NCBI RefSeq assembly: GCF_000226115.1 | Contig: NC_016458.1 | Location: 9,405,501 to 9,469,500 of the forward strand | Direction of reading: 5' to 3' | DNA: 64,000 nt | Origin: Thermothielavioides terrestris NRRL 8126 | Lineage: Eukaryota > Ascomycota > Sordariomycetes > Sordariales > Chaetomiaceae | Shown: piece after piece, positions 20,225 to 30,042 of the stretch | Position numbering within the stretch: the stretch's first letter is position 1 | Layout of the letters: the number at the start of each line of letters is the position of its first letter | Position numbers and translations under genes: made by a program | The notes under the pieces: model-generated | The model's input: the letters and a program-made list of their open reading frames with translations, nothing else | What the model was told of the DNA's origin: nothing | Databases searched by the model: none

Positions 20225-21313
20225 ATGAGCGACCAGGAATCGCATCGAGACATGGCCCACCAAGATCGGAATAAGAAGAACACCATGGCCGCTGCTTTCG
20301 CCGCCATCCGCGATTGCGAGACTGCGCTCGCGCTGGCGCATGCTCAGTGGCCCGAAGTTGGCTCCGACCCGGAGTCCAAAGCAAGAGAATCGGGCGTCGC
20401 CTGCGCTGTCATCGTGTTGCGACACGTGCTCGCCAATCTCGTGTACACACTAAGAGAGGAGTTTCTCGATGACGTCCGAGGCGACTGTTCCGACAGCCAC
20501 AACGTCCTGTCGACGACGTGTCCGCTGCTTGCTGCGGCGCTTGCCCTCCACGCTGACGTCGCCGCGGGACTCTGCACCCGCATACAGAACTCGCTCAGCC
20601 CGCATCAGCTCACGTTCGAGAGTCTGATGACGAGCGACTCCATGCAGGCCGCCGCCTGGAGCAGCGACTGTTTCCGCTTCTTCAACGAGTCGTTCTGGCG
20701 GGTCACCGATCTCGCGCCTTGGCGCGATGTTCCCGGCCACATCAAGCTGCCCACCGACCAGGAGTTCCTCACCTGGGACGGGTCTGGGCCTGGAAGTCTT
20801 TCCGACCACGTGAGCCGCTTCAGCCATCTGATCCAACATATTGAAACCGGCTACCAGCTGGTCAGGTTTGTGAATGCGCCTCCGGTGTTGCGGCTGCGGT
20901 TCTCCACCCAGGACCGCAACCTGAGCTTCTACGGAGACCTCTTCGAGTTCCGGCTGCGGTTGTTGCGCGTCGCAGAAGACGACCCCGCCGAGGTCACGTA
21001 CCGCTGCGTTGCCGTCGTCCGGCTCCGCGATGCGCCAGACGGGCAGGACAGTCTACGCCTCTACCGCGTCGACGGGTCTGTGTACCAGCCCCGGAACGAG
21101 GCGCCGTGGTCCCACGACTTTCGCGTACAGGACGGAGGGCAGTACATGCTCTTTTTCGTTCGGAGTGACGCACTCCCAATTGACGTCAAGCCTCTGTCCG
21201 ACGGTCTCTACCACCCGAACGCCGAGTATTCCAAAATCGCCTTGGCGTTCACTCATGCGCTGGTAATGGAATGCTTGGCCGGCACAGGAGAGATGGGCGA
21301 CACGACCCTTTAA
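20225..21313 (+). CDS. Unknown protein with degenerate USP-like C-terminus
   Basis: Intronless, 362 aa. The N-terminal half is helical. The second half reads like the end of a ubiquitin-specific protease fold: APPVLRLRFS, then a strand-rich stretch, then TYRCVAVVRLRDA and finally QYMLFFVRSD. These match the order of the USP pattern PPVLxIxL ... YxLxAVxxH ... YxLFYxR. The catalytic His box (GHY) is replaced by DSLRLY and no N-terminal Cys box is visible, so it would be inactive as a protease. This resemblance is my reading by eye and may be coincidental. It is the last of the unfamiliar intronless genes before the esterase. Confidence 0.55.
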   Translation: MSDQESHRDMAHQDRNKKNTMAAAFAAIRDCETALALAHAQWPEVGSDPESKARESGVACAVIVLRHVLANLVYTLREEFLDDVRGDCSDSHNVLSTTCPLLAAALALHADVAAGLCTRIQNSLSPHQLTFESLMTSDSMQAAAWSSDCFRFFNESFWRVTDLAPWRDVPGHIKLPTDQEFLTWDGSGPGSLSDHVSRFSHLIQHIETGYQLVRFVNAPPVLRLRFSTQDRNLSFYGDLFEFRLRLLRVAEDDPAEVTYRCVAVVRLRDAPDGQDSLRLYRVDGSVYQPRNEAPWSHDFRVQDGGQYMLFFVRSDALPIDVKPLSDGLYHPNAEYSKIALAFTHALVMECLAGTGEMGDTTL

Positions 21314-21893
21314 CCGAGCTCCCTGCCACGCGTTGACGTTGTTGAAGGCCAACGCCTTGTCGACTGATCACCCTCAACAGTCAGCGACGCTTCAGAACCC
21401 GGCCCAATGTGCATGACCAGGCCTCGCGAGAGTCAACGGCACGGGCGACGCCAAGAGCTGGATGGCACACTGGGACCGCAACATACCTAGCTATGAGCAA
21501 TTGAACCTGGCTGTCCCCATGATGACCACGGCGGCATGCCTGCGCAGTGCCCGTGATGCCCACGATGTCGACAATGTCCGTAATACCTGCAATGTCCAAA
21601 TTGTCCGAGATGTCCAAGATGTCCACGACGCCAACAAGTATACAATGCCTACGATTTCCCATTTGTCCGCGATATCTGCAATGTCTGCAGTGTCTTCGAT
21701 GTCAAGGATGCCCACAATGGTTGCAGTGTCCATGAGGGAGACAGGGCGGGAAACGGGGAGAAAGACGTGATGCCATTCGGCAGCTTGACAAGTTGAACAA
21801 CACACGTTTCTTCTCCTCATCGGTAAGGTATGTACAGGACTTCGACATCCCACGATATACAGTTTGACCCGACACAGCCTAGACTGCGTCTGC
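21314..21893. other. Intergenic stretch with 9-bp repeat array
   Basis: About 580 bp between the USP-like gene and the 3' end of the convergent esterase gene. The main content is the 9-bp repeat array annotated separately. No gene is supported; open frames across the array are products of the repeat. Confidence 0.5.
21555..21740. repeat. Degenerate 9-bp tandem repeat
   Basis: Array of imperfect 9-bp units of the type (A/G)ATGTCCxx, for example AATGTCCGAGATGTCCAAG. About 20 units with substitutions but little change in spacing. In one minus-strand frame this reads as repeated Asp-Ile-x, but the frame has no gene-like context. Confidence 0.75.
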
Positions 21894-22693
21894 CTACGCG
21901 GAACCGAGCTGCTTCTTGATGAAGGCCAGCGCCTGCTGTCCGTACTTGTTGACATACTGCTGGTGCGAGTTGGCGTCGTTGCCGTTGCAGCAGTAGGGAT
22001 CGGTCGAGTCGCAGTACGACTGGATGAGGGACGGGTTGCCCGGCGAGCACTGGAAACCCCTGGGGCGGGCAGCGAACTGGATGGCGTCAGTCAGCCACGG
22101 CGTCTAGGTGATACCGGGGGGCAGACTCACGCCCTGAGCCGTGCAGGTGCCGACGTTGTAGGGCAGGCCGGCCACGTTGTGCGGGTCGCCCATGAAGATG
22201 ACCGCCTTGACGGCGTTGAGGGCGGCGCCGCTGAGCGTGGCACCGGCGCCGCCGCAGTAGGCGTTGTCCATGATTTGGCCGCCCTGACAAGTCCTGCGTT
22301 AGCTCTCGTGGGGATCTTTTCGTCTCCGGCTCCACCCACCTGAGAGTAGCCGATCAGGACGAGCTTCGTGTTGGGGCAGCGCTGGTTGAAGCTGGTGACT
22401 GCCTGGACGACGGCCTGGGTGCCCTGGTTGGCCGAGCTGTCGTAGCTGACGCCGCCGCAGGACGACTGGCCGCCGCAGGCCGGGTAGTTGATGGCCTCGC
22501 TGGTCGCGCCCGGGTACGCCTGCAGGACCATATTGACGAGGCCCTGCGACGTGCCGTAGCCGGGCGGCGCCGTCGTCTCGCGCGCGCCGAAGACGTGCAC
22601 CCCTGGGCAGGACTGGCGCGCCTCGACGTCGACGGGGTTGGCGCCCGAGAGGCCGGCGGCGAGGACGGGGACGGCAACAGCGGTGAGCTTCAT
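21894..22693 (-). CDS. Secreted acetylxylan esterase, CE5 family
   Basis: Three exons on the minus strand: 22693-22340, 22283-22131 and 22076-21894. Both GT-AG introns are phase 0 and the product is 229 aa. Residues 1-18 are a signal peptide. The mature protein starts near QSCPGVHVFGARETT, as in fungal AXE II-type acetylxylan esterases. The alpha/beta hydrolase triad is visible: Ser117 in GYSQG (the first intron falls right after the Gln), Asp195 in DPYCC and His207. Paired cysteines (CGGQSSCGG, YCDS, YCC) match the family's disulfides. It removes acetyl groups from xylan outside the cell; cutinases share the fold, but the CGGQSSCGG region favours acetylxylan esterase. A TATA-like box lies about 95 bp upstream. 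Confidence 0.92.
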
Positions 22694-24330
22694 GTTGGAT
22701 GCTTGGCTTGGCACTGAGGGATCCGAGAGGACGTGCGTGGTTGCGGTGGTGAGCACCAGGACGCTGGCTCCGGACCTGCCAGGCGATTTATACATCGCAC
22801 CGCCTGCCACCCTCGCCCCGGTCCGGACGGACGGGAGGTCGAAAAACGGAAAGACGGAGGCGGCACTCGGGCGAGGCCTGCCGAATGTCACGGCGGGCCC
22901 ATGGGGTTCCGTGAGAGTCCCTTCGGACACCGCTCGAGGCCCTCTGCGTTCCAGCCTCCAGGCCCCAGTGCTACCAAGACCGGGTACGGGGTCCAAGCTG
23001 TAATTAAATATGATACCACGGGCATATGGCAGTGGCAGCAGAGGGGTTCTGTAATAGCATGGGGTCAGCCTCAGGGTGGGAGGGCGAGTGGCCGACCAAA
23101 AGGGCCCGGGCATTCGTTGTCCACAAAGGAACCTATCCAGATGAGAGATCAAGATGCCCGGCCGCAGAGTGCTTGACATGGCAGAGACCTGCATCCGAGG
23201 CAATGCAGGCAACGCGCTTCCCCGCGAATGCCCTACTGCGGAGGGTCACAGCCGGGAGTGGACTGGGCCCGGCGGCGAATCGGGACTTAGTCTCATTCAT
23301 ATTAATGCTTGGCAAAGTGCTGCTCGTGTATGGATCCGGGAATACATGGGCTTGTATAGTGCGGATGAAGTACCGGTGCCGCTGATCGGCGTGCTCGACC
23401 GGCAGAGATTCGTGGGGTAGACTTTTGCCTAAATGTGTCTTAGGGGGGACCGGTGGTCATTCATGCTAAACGGGCGGCAATCTAGGGCTGGGCCAGGCGG
23501 ACCCCTTGGAGAGACGGCAGACATCAACGGTGATGATGGACTTGACTAACCTCACTGGGGCCCATTGCATTTCTTCCAGGCTCTGCAGGCAACCGCGAGC
23601 GGATTCAACTATGAGAGAGGCTTGTCCAGTTAATATGACGACTCGGCGGATAAAATCATGCTGCCGAATGTGGGCGCACACTCTTGTCCTGGTTGAGCTG
23701 AACCGGGACTCTGTGTTCTCCGGCCTTCCAACCAGCGCTCAACAGGTCGGTCTCGGATTGCAACATATTGGCTAGGTACCATGCCGGCCTTCCAGGCCCC
23801 TTACCAAAGGGCGAAGGAGAGACAGGGAGTGTTAGACGTGACCACGCACAGTCTTTGTCCGGCCGCCCATTCACTTCGATGCCGGTGTTTCAACCGAGTC
23901 GTCTGTCCCACAGGTTTGTAAGATGTCGGTGAAGTGGCATTTTCGCTACATTGTCGCCCGCTCGTGGGAGTGGAGGACTCACAGAGGGATCTCGAACATC
24001 TTTACGTGAGCACAACTGATTTGATCCACGCACTGCTGACTGGCTCCGTGTGGGTGGAGCTATTGCAACATCACATTAAACAAGATCGGGACTTGGAGAT
24101 AAGTGTCTCCTTTGAATAACACGCTCCTCGGGCAAAAGGGTTCAAGAATGCTGAACGTGATATCGAGGGGCATATGCATATGGAGTTTAGTTCTTCCATT
24201 GGCCATAGATATTTACGAAATTGTAACCGTTTCCACCAAGAAGACGCGATGGTGTGTGGAAAAATCCCGAAGCAAACTTCGACGAACGGCTCAGGCAACC
24301 GGAGAACAGTATGCCGAGAGGGCCAGCTGG
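22694..24330. other. Long intergenic stretch
   Basis: About 1.6 kb between the esterase start and the 3' end of the ADP-ribosylglycohydrolase gene. The first part is the esterase promoter. A perfect CATATGCATATG palindrome lies near 24171. No gene or tRNA is supported; open frames here are short and without family resemblance. Confidence 0.45.
22785..22792 (-). promoter_or_regulatory. TATA-like box of the CE5 esterase gene
   Basis: TATAAATC on the minus strand about 95 bp before the start codon, a typical position for a highly inducible secreted enzyme gene. I did not find a convincing XlnR/Xyr1 palindrome by eye. Confidence 0.5.
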
Positions 24331-25422
24331 TTAGTTTCCACTGTCCTGCCGCGCCAAGAGGCCATCGGCGACCTCGGTAAACTCCTTCTCAAACTGCAGC
24401 TTCTCTCTCCAGCGCGCGGGGATCGCGTCGACGCCGTCCCTCGCGCCGAGGAGACCGCCGGCGATGGCGCCGTTCGTGTCGGCGTCCTGGCCGAAGCGCA
24501 CCACGTCGATTAGGACCTCCTCCAGCGGGCGCGGATCGAACAGAGCGGCGACGGCGAGGGTCAGCGACTCGAGGACGTACCCGGACGCCTTGTTGAGCAG
24601 CGCCTTGGACGCGTTCGCGGCTCCTTTGGGTCCGTTCTCGGCCAGGTCCCGCACCCGAATCAGCGACTTGCCCGCGTCCATGGCTGCGCCGACCTTCTGC
24701 GCGGCGCGCGCCATCTTGACCTGCCGATTGGCCGTGGGCTCCGCCGCGGCGACCGCCGCCGCCCGCTCCACCGCGTCCTTGCCGGCCTGAAAGGCCCCCT
24801 CGGGCGACGTCCCGTCGACCAGGGCGCGCACGACGGCGTTGTACGCGGCGCAGGCGATGGTGCAGTGGAAGTCGTCGTGCGTGATGGCCGAGATGTCGAT
24901 CGTCTCGGCGAAGGCCCTCTCTGCGTCGGGCTGGAACAGGGCGGTGGGGATGCAGCGCATGAGCGAGCCGTTGCCGAGGAGGGCCTCGCCGGCGCCCGAG
25001 GTGCGCGGATCGCCGGTCTTCTTGAACTTGGTGATTCCAATGACCGTGGCGAGGCCGACGTCGCGGGGTTGCTGGCCGGGCGTGCGGCCGGGCCAGCGGC
25101 CTTCGTACCAGTCGACCATGTGATGCGCGGCCCGCGCGACGACGTAGGGCGGCGCTGACGGGGGCAGCGGGGGCGGGTTCAGCTGCGCGGCGTCGCGGTA
25201 GGCGAGCAGCACGGCGCGCGTCAGGTCCGTGTCGTCGGTGGCGTGCCCCGGCGGCCAGCCGAACGGCCCGCCGCCGACAATGTCGCGCACGCCGTCGGGG
25301 TAGTTGGCCTGGACGTCCTCCCAGGCGGCGAACTCGACCGTGGCGCCGAGCGCGTCGCCGGCGTGCACGCCCAGCAGGGCGCCAAGGATCCGCTCGCGGC
25401 GGCTCACAGTTGACAGCGACAT
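24331..25422 (-). CDS. ADP-ribosylglycohydrolase (DraG/ARH family)
   Basis: Intronless, 363 aa, covering the whole family length. It would cleave ADP-ribose from modified substrates using two Mg ions. The metal-binding motifs are all present: GDALG (22-26), GHATDDTDLT with TDDTD at 62-66, GNGSLMR mid-protein, HDD, and the C-terminal GQDADTNGAIAG (Asp313, Asp315). No signal peptide is seen, so it is probably cytosolic. The compact, uninterrupted form and clean motif set look bacterial in style, and fungal members of this family are often thought to be transferred; that is inference. The substrate (ADP-ribosyl-arginine, -serine or a small molecule) cannot be told from sequence. Confidence 0.9.
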   Translation of the reverse strand: MSLSTVSRRERILGALLGVHAGDALGATVEFAAWEDVQANYPDGVRDIVGGGPFGWPPGHATDDTDLTRAVLLAYRDAAQLNPPPLPPSAPPYVVARAAHHMVDWYEGRWPGRTPGQQPRDVGLATVIGITKFKKTGDPRTSGAGEALLGNGSLMRCIPTALFQPDAERAFAETIDISAITHDDFHCTIACAAYNAVVRALVDGTSPEGAFQAGKDAVERAAAVAAAEPTANRQVKMARAAQKVGAAMDAGKSLIRVRDLAENGPKGAANASKALLNKASGYVLESLTLAVAALFDPRPLEEVLIDVVRFGQDADTNGAIAGGLLGARDGVDAIPARWREKLQFEKEFTEVADGLLARQDSGN

Positions 25423-26144
25423 GAGGATCGGGTGATGGTGAGGTTGTGTAGTTGTGCGTGCGGGGTCTGGCGCGGGTCTGACGGTCTGTTTGGTGGTTGC
25501 TGCCTGCTCAGCTTTCCCGTTCTGGCGCTACCAACGCCCAACGCGTCCGTTTGTCAACGTTTGCCAGCTCCTTGAATCGGAGAGGTACCTACTCGGCCAA
25601 ACCGTGGTGGTCTGTATGGTGTCTTGCCGTCGTCGCCCTTCGCATCGATGTCGTCCACACGGTCTCCAGCCCGCAACTTGATAGGCAGAATTATTGGCCC
25701 CGAACAACATTGTGGCATGGAACTTGTGTTTAGCTCCACCATTTTCTGATTGACTTCGATAGTCTTGGCAACGGGCACCCGAGGCTGGGAGGAATCGAAT
25801 CCATCAATGCGTTTGGGCGGCGTTTTTCCCTAGAAATTGTCGATCGGTTTGGTAGATGGCAGGCCCCGAAATCGGTGATCGTGATGCGCAAACTCTTACC
25901 TGGTGCGGTATTCGATAAGGCTTTGTCTGTGATGAACTACGAACGGAACGACCAACAGCCAAGGGGCGGCGGCAACAACACCGCTGTCTCTTAAAAAACG
26001 GCAACTGAAACAGAACGCACGGCATCCTTCACGAGAGCGAATTGGGCCTGCTGTCTGCCAGCAACGGATAGTCTATTCCAACCAAAACAACGCCGCTACT
26101 TTGCCCGAATATCCAACGCAGCAAGGCCGGTTGCGGCCGCCCGC
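25423..26144. other. Intergenic stretch
   Basis: About 720 bp upstream of the ADP-ribosylglycohydrolase gene and downstream of the SulP gene. A TTCGATTCC-like string near 25790 (minus strand) resembles a tRNA T-loop, but no cloverleaf can be folded around it. No gene seen. Confidence 0.45.
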
Positions 26145-28670
26145 CTACGGCAGCCCGCTCTGGCCGTCTGCGGCGCCCAGCCGGGCCTCCTCGGCCTCGG
26201 TCAGCTTGAGCGCCTCGTGCACGTCGTCGACAAAGTGGTGCTCGCCGCCGGCGAGGTCGACGATGCCGCTGCGGCGCAGCAGACGGCCGAAGGGGGAGTC
26301 GCGCCCCGGCCCGCGGCTGAAGAAGATGCGCACGCCGCGCTGGCGGTAGTCGCGCACGATCTCCTCGAGCACCTGGGTGCCGCTGCCGTCGAGCGAGGTG
26401 ACGCCGTGGATGTCGAAGATGATGTTGCGGTTGCAGTCCTCGCGGCGGAGGCGCGGCAGGGCCGGGTGGGCGAGCCCCGTGCCGTACAGCTCGAGGCGGC
26501 GCAGGCGCGCCTTGAGCTCGCCTGTGTTGGCGAACGTCAGCGGCTCGGGGATCTTGACGATCAGGCAGCCCTCGATGAACTCGAGCCGGTCGAGGTTCGC
26601 CTCGGCGTTCTCGAACCGGTTGGTGCCGGGGATGCGGCCGAGGATCTGGATGCGCGGCCGCGTCGCGTGGCGGATGACCTGCAGCACCGAGAGGCCGACG
26701 CCGATGGCCATGCCGAACGAGAGCGAGAAGAAGATGGTGGCGAGCACGATGACCGTCATCAGGCCGAGCTCCTGCCATGCGCGGATCCGCACGAAGAAGG
26801 ACACGTCGTGGGGGCACTCCTCGATCAGCGACCAGGCGACGACGCTGATCAGCGACGACAAGACCGGCTTCTGGGGGCGGATCAGCCGGGGCGCTGGGCG
26901 GGAGCCAAGAGGCGCGCACACGGACCTGTATGGGGAAGGACGCTAGACGGAACTCACCGGCAGATAGTAGAAGTAGGGCAGCAGGACGAGGATGCAGAGC
27001 AGAGTGAGGCCGCTGAGCAGGATCGAGGCGACGGGGGTGCGGCCGCCGGTGGCCTTGTTGACCTTGCTGCGGCCGTAGCCGCCGAAGGCGGGCAGGCTCA
27101 TGAAGCAGGCGCCGACGATGTTGGCGGTGCCGAGGGCGACCAGCTCGCGGTTGGGGCTCAGCTGGATGCCGGCGAATCCGTCGGGGCCGAGGCTCTTCGC
27201 AGCGACCGAGGACTCGAAGAAACCGAGCAGGGCGATCAGGAAGGAGGTGCTCATGGCGTCGCGCATGTGCGGCAGGTTGGCGGGCTGCAGCGGCCAGCGG
27301 AAGGTGAACGGGTGGCCGCTGGCGGCCTCGACCTTGCCGAGCACGGCGACGCCGGCCCGGTCCCACTGGTACCAGTATGCCAGGAACGCGGACAGCACGA
27401 CGACGATGAAGCGGTCCGGGACGTAGGCGACCGCCGGGTAGCGCGGCTGCAGGCGGCGCTTGACCTCGCGGCAGACCATGATGACGGCGAAGCTGGTGGC
27501 GGCGACGGCCAGGGTCAGCGTGTGCACCTGGTCGAGGTGGCGGAAGATGAAGGCGAGCTTGTCGACGCTGCTGGCGTGGCCGAGGTGGGCGCGGTCGGCG
27601 AGGCCGCTGAGGCCTAGCTCGGGCACGAGCTGGTCGACGGCGACGACGACGCCGATGGCGCTGATGAAGCCGCGCAGGAACGGTCGCGAGAGCACGTTGT
27701 CGAGGAAGCCGAGGCGGGCGACGCCGGCGATCAGGACCATGGCGCCCGACATGCCGGCCACGATGCCGCACAGGCGGGCGTGCATCGTGGCGTCGTCGTC
27801 GGTGGTGCGGCCGCGGTCGACGCTCGTCTTGACGACGGTGCCGACCAGCAGCGACCCTGCCGCCTCGGGGCCGACGACCATGGCCGGGCAGCTGCCGAGC
27901 AGGGCGTATACGAGCGGGTTGAAGACGAAGGAGTACAGGCCGTTGAGCGGCGGCACGTGGGCGAGATTGTCGGCGAGCGACAGGGCCATGGGCACGTACA
28001 TGCCGGCCACGGTCAGCGCGCCGACGAAGTCGCCCTTGAAGTAGGACCAGCTGTACTCGGGCGCCCACGCTATGACGGGGAGGTAGTACGAGAGGTACCT
28101 AGGGTGCGCGGGGCAGTTAGCAGCAGCTGGGGGGAAGGACGGGGGAAGGGAGATTTCACGGCCGCTGGGGGCCTGACTCGACGCTCACATCAAGGCAGAG
28201 TGCTTCACGCCGTGACGCCGGGCCAGGGCGCTCGTCGCGCTCATCTTCTTGCTCCGGATCTTGGCAGCCCACCGCTTCCTCCAGCTGCCGGGTCTGTCAG
28301 ACGGGCCGTCGGCGGCGCCCTCGCCCTCGGACTCGGACGGGCTGGCCAAGTCGGCGGCGAGGCTGCTGCCCGTGGGGCTCGTCGGGCGCGGCGAAAAGGT
28401 GCCGTGGGAGCAGGGGCCCTCGTGCGCCTGCTCGCGGAGGTCGAGCGCGTCGAGCAGCGCGGTCGCCTCGGTCGGGCGCGGCCTGCTGGGGCCGGCGGCA
28501 TGGCGGTGCGGCGGGACGGAGACGGCGTGGCTCACAGGCGAGCCCGGCTCGGACGGCTCGGACGGCTCGTCGGTCGAGCTGGCGGACGACACCGTGAACG
28601 TGTTCCGCAGCCCGCTGGGGTGCGCGGGCGCGTGGTCGTGGCCCGGACGGGGGTGCGGCCGAGAAGACAT
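26145..28670 (-). CDS. SulP-family anion transporter with STAS domain
   Basis: Three exons: 28670-28189, 28098-26958 and 26870-26145; GT-AG introns; product 782 aa. The first 160 residues are a Ser/Pro-rich, probably cytosolic extension ending in a basic patch. The membrane domain begins with YLSYYLPVIAWAPEYSW and GDFVGALTVAGMYVPMALSLA, the SulP opening signature, and contains about 10-12 hydrophobic helices. The last 240 residues include a STAS domain (IIFDIHGVTSLDGSGTQVLE is its central strand-helix). SulP proteins carry sulfate or other anions. The long N-terminus and the VGPEAAGSLLVGTVV segment suggest the organelle-type fungal branch rather than plasma-membrane sulfate permease; this is inference. 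Confidence 0.9.
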
Positions 28671-30042
28671 GGTCCGGTGTCACCTCGCGGGGCGCCGAGA
28701 GCGCAGCATCGATGAATGGGAGGGGCGGGGGAGGGACAGAATCGGCGCGCGGGACGCGACAGAAGAGTGCGGATTGCAGCCGTCAATCGCCGTCGACAGT
28801 GCGCCACAGCGTCGGGTGCAGGCGCTCGGTGCAAGGCGCCTTTTCTTCGTTCCAGTCTGCGGCCATCGGTGGGGCAAACACTGGGAGCGGTCTGGCTGGG
28901 AGCGGTCTGCGAAACGGAGGAAGCCTGAAGGACGGGGGCAAGCCTTGCGGTTTCGGAAGGCGGGCCTCCCGTGGTTCGGCAAGGGTCCGAGTGTGGGGAG
29001 TTGGAGCAAAAATCGCTGCGGAAAATCGCGGAGCCGGCCCCGCCCTGTGGAAGATGCGAAGCTCGCTCTCCAATGAAAATCAATGCATTTCCTCTTTCCT
29101 TTCACTTCCCACGACTCAAGGCATGTCTGGGGCCAGTGGGGCTGACATATCGACAGAGCAACCGTGTGCGGATGACATTACTGCCGAATGGCATCTCGCC
29201 CCTATGCTCCGTCTTGAAAACAGCCTACCTTCGATGAGATGTTGTCAATCCTGCTGCATCCATGGATCCTTTGGCGGGAGGGAATCCTAATGATGGTTTA
29301 TTAGGTAGTAACTGAGTCGTTGCGTCGCCAAATTCACCAGGAGACCAACATGGCGATCCGGGGTCGTTGTAAGTTCCAGCATCCAGCTTCTCGTAGTTCC
29401 CTCTTCGGGAGCCGCCCGGGCCCGCGCCTTGGGCTCTGCGGCAGATGGCCCTTACAGAAGTGGTTGTGCCCAGGCGCACCAGGCGCGCGCCGACGCAACG
29501 GCAGGTGTGCCCGGACTGCTAGCTCTCCGTGGCGCGAATTCCGAGCTTTCGACAACGCGGTGGCCTGTCACCCGTCGACGGTGACCAACCTTTGGCAAGA
29601 CTAGTGAACCAATAGGCGCCGGACATGGCCCGAGGCAAAGCGTCACTCCTGGGCCCCTGTTGAATCCAGGTGACGCGATGTCGCAGTGGGAGAGGACCGC
29701 GGACTACCTTCCGTGCAGACCTCGCAGCGAAGGGAGAACCAGTTCAGTTTCGGTGGCGAATGAGAACAATTGCGCCCGGCTGCTTCAGCTGTCTGCAGCC
29801 AAGAACCATCGCTTTGCGCGAGCACCTTCAGTTGGCGCTCGGACTTCACCGCCAAATGAGTGGCTTGCCGAGCCTACTAGCCCGGGCCTGCATGCCTTCA
29901 GCTGATAACTGGGCCTCGAGCGGTCGACAGTGCGAAGCTTACTTCTCTCCTTCTCCCTTTCGTCTATTGCGACCTTGTCCGGCACCGAAGCCGTCAGCGG
30001 CCAGCCTCTGCTCTGCCAACAGGCACCTGCAGGAACACGACA
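28671..30042. other. Long divergent intergenic stretch
   Basis: About 1.37 kb between the start codons of the SulP gene and the membrane-protein gene. The first 400 bp are purine-biased with GAG/GGA runs. No gene, tRNA or repeat is supported. Confidence 0.45.

Noticed and set aside
21381..21662. 93-codon minus-strand frame rich in Asp-Ile repeats
   Set aside because: It arises from the 9-bp tandem array and has no start context or neighbours that support a gene.
22127..23212. 361-codon minus-strand frame covering the esterase promoter and first exon
   Set aside because: Only the part from the ATG at 22693 has family similarity and a signal peptide; the upstream part is open by chance in GC-rich DNA.
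25780..25800. TTCGATTCC-like string resembling a tRNA T-loop
   Set aside because: No acceptor, D or anticodon stems could be paired around it on either strand.
26029..28068. 679-codon minus-strand open frame over the SulP gene
   Set aside because: Arg/Pro-rich shadow frame; the SulP exons in the other frame carry all family motifs.
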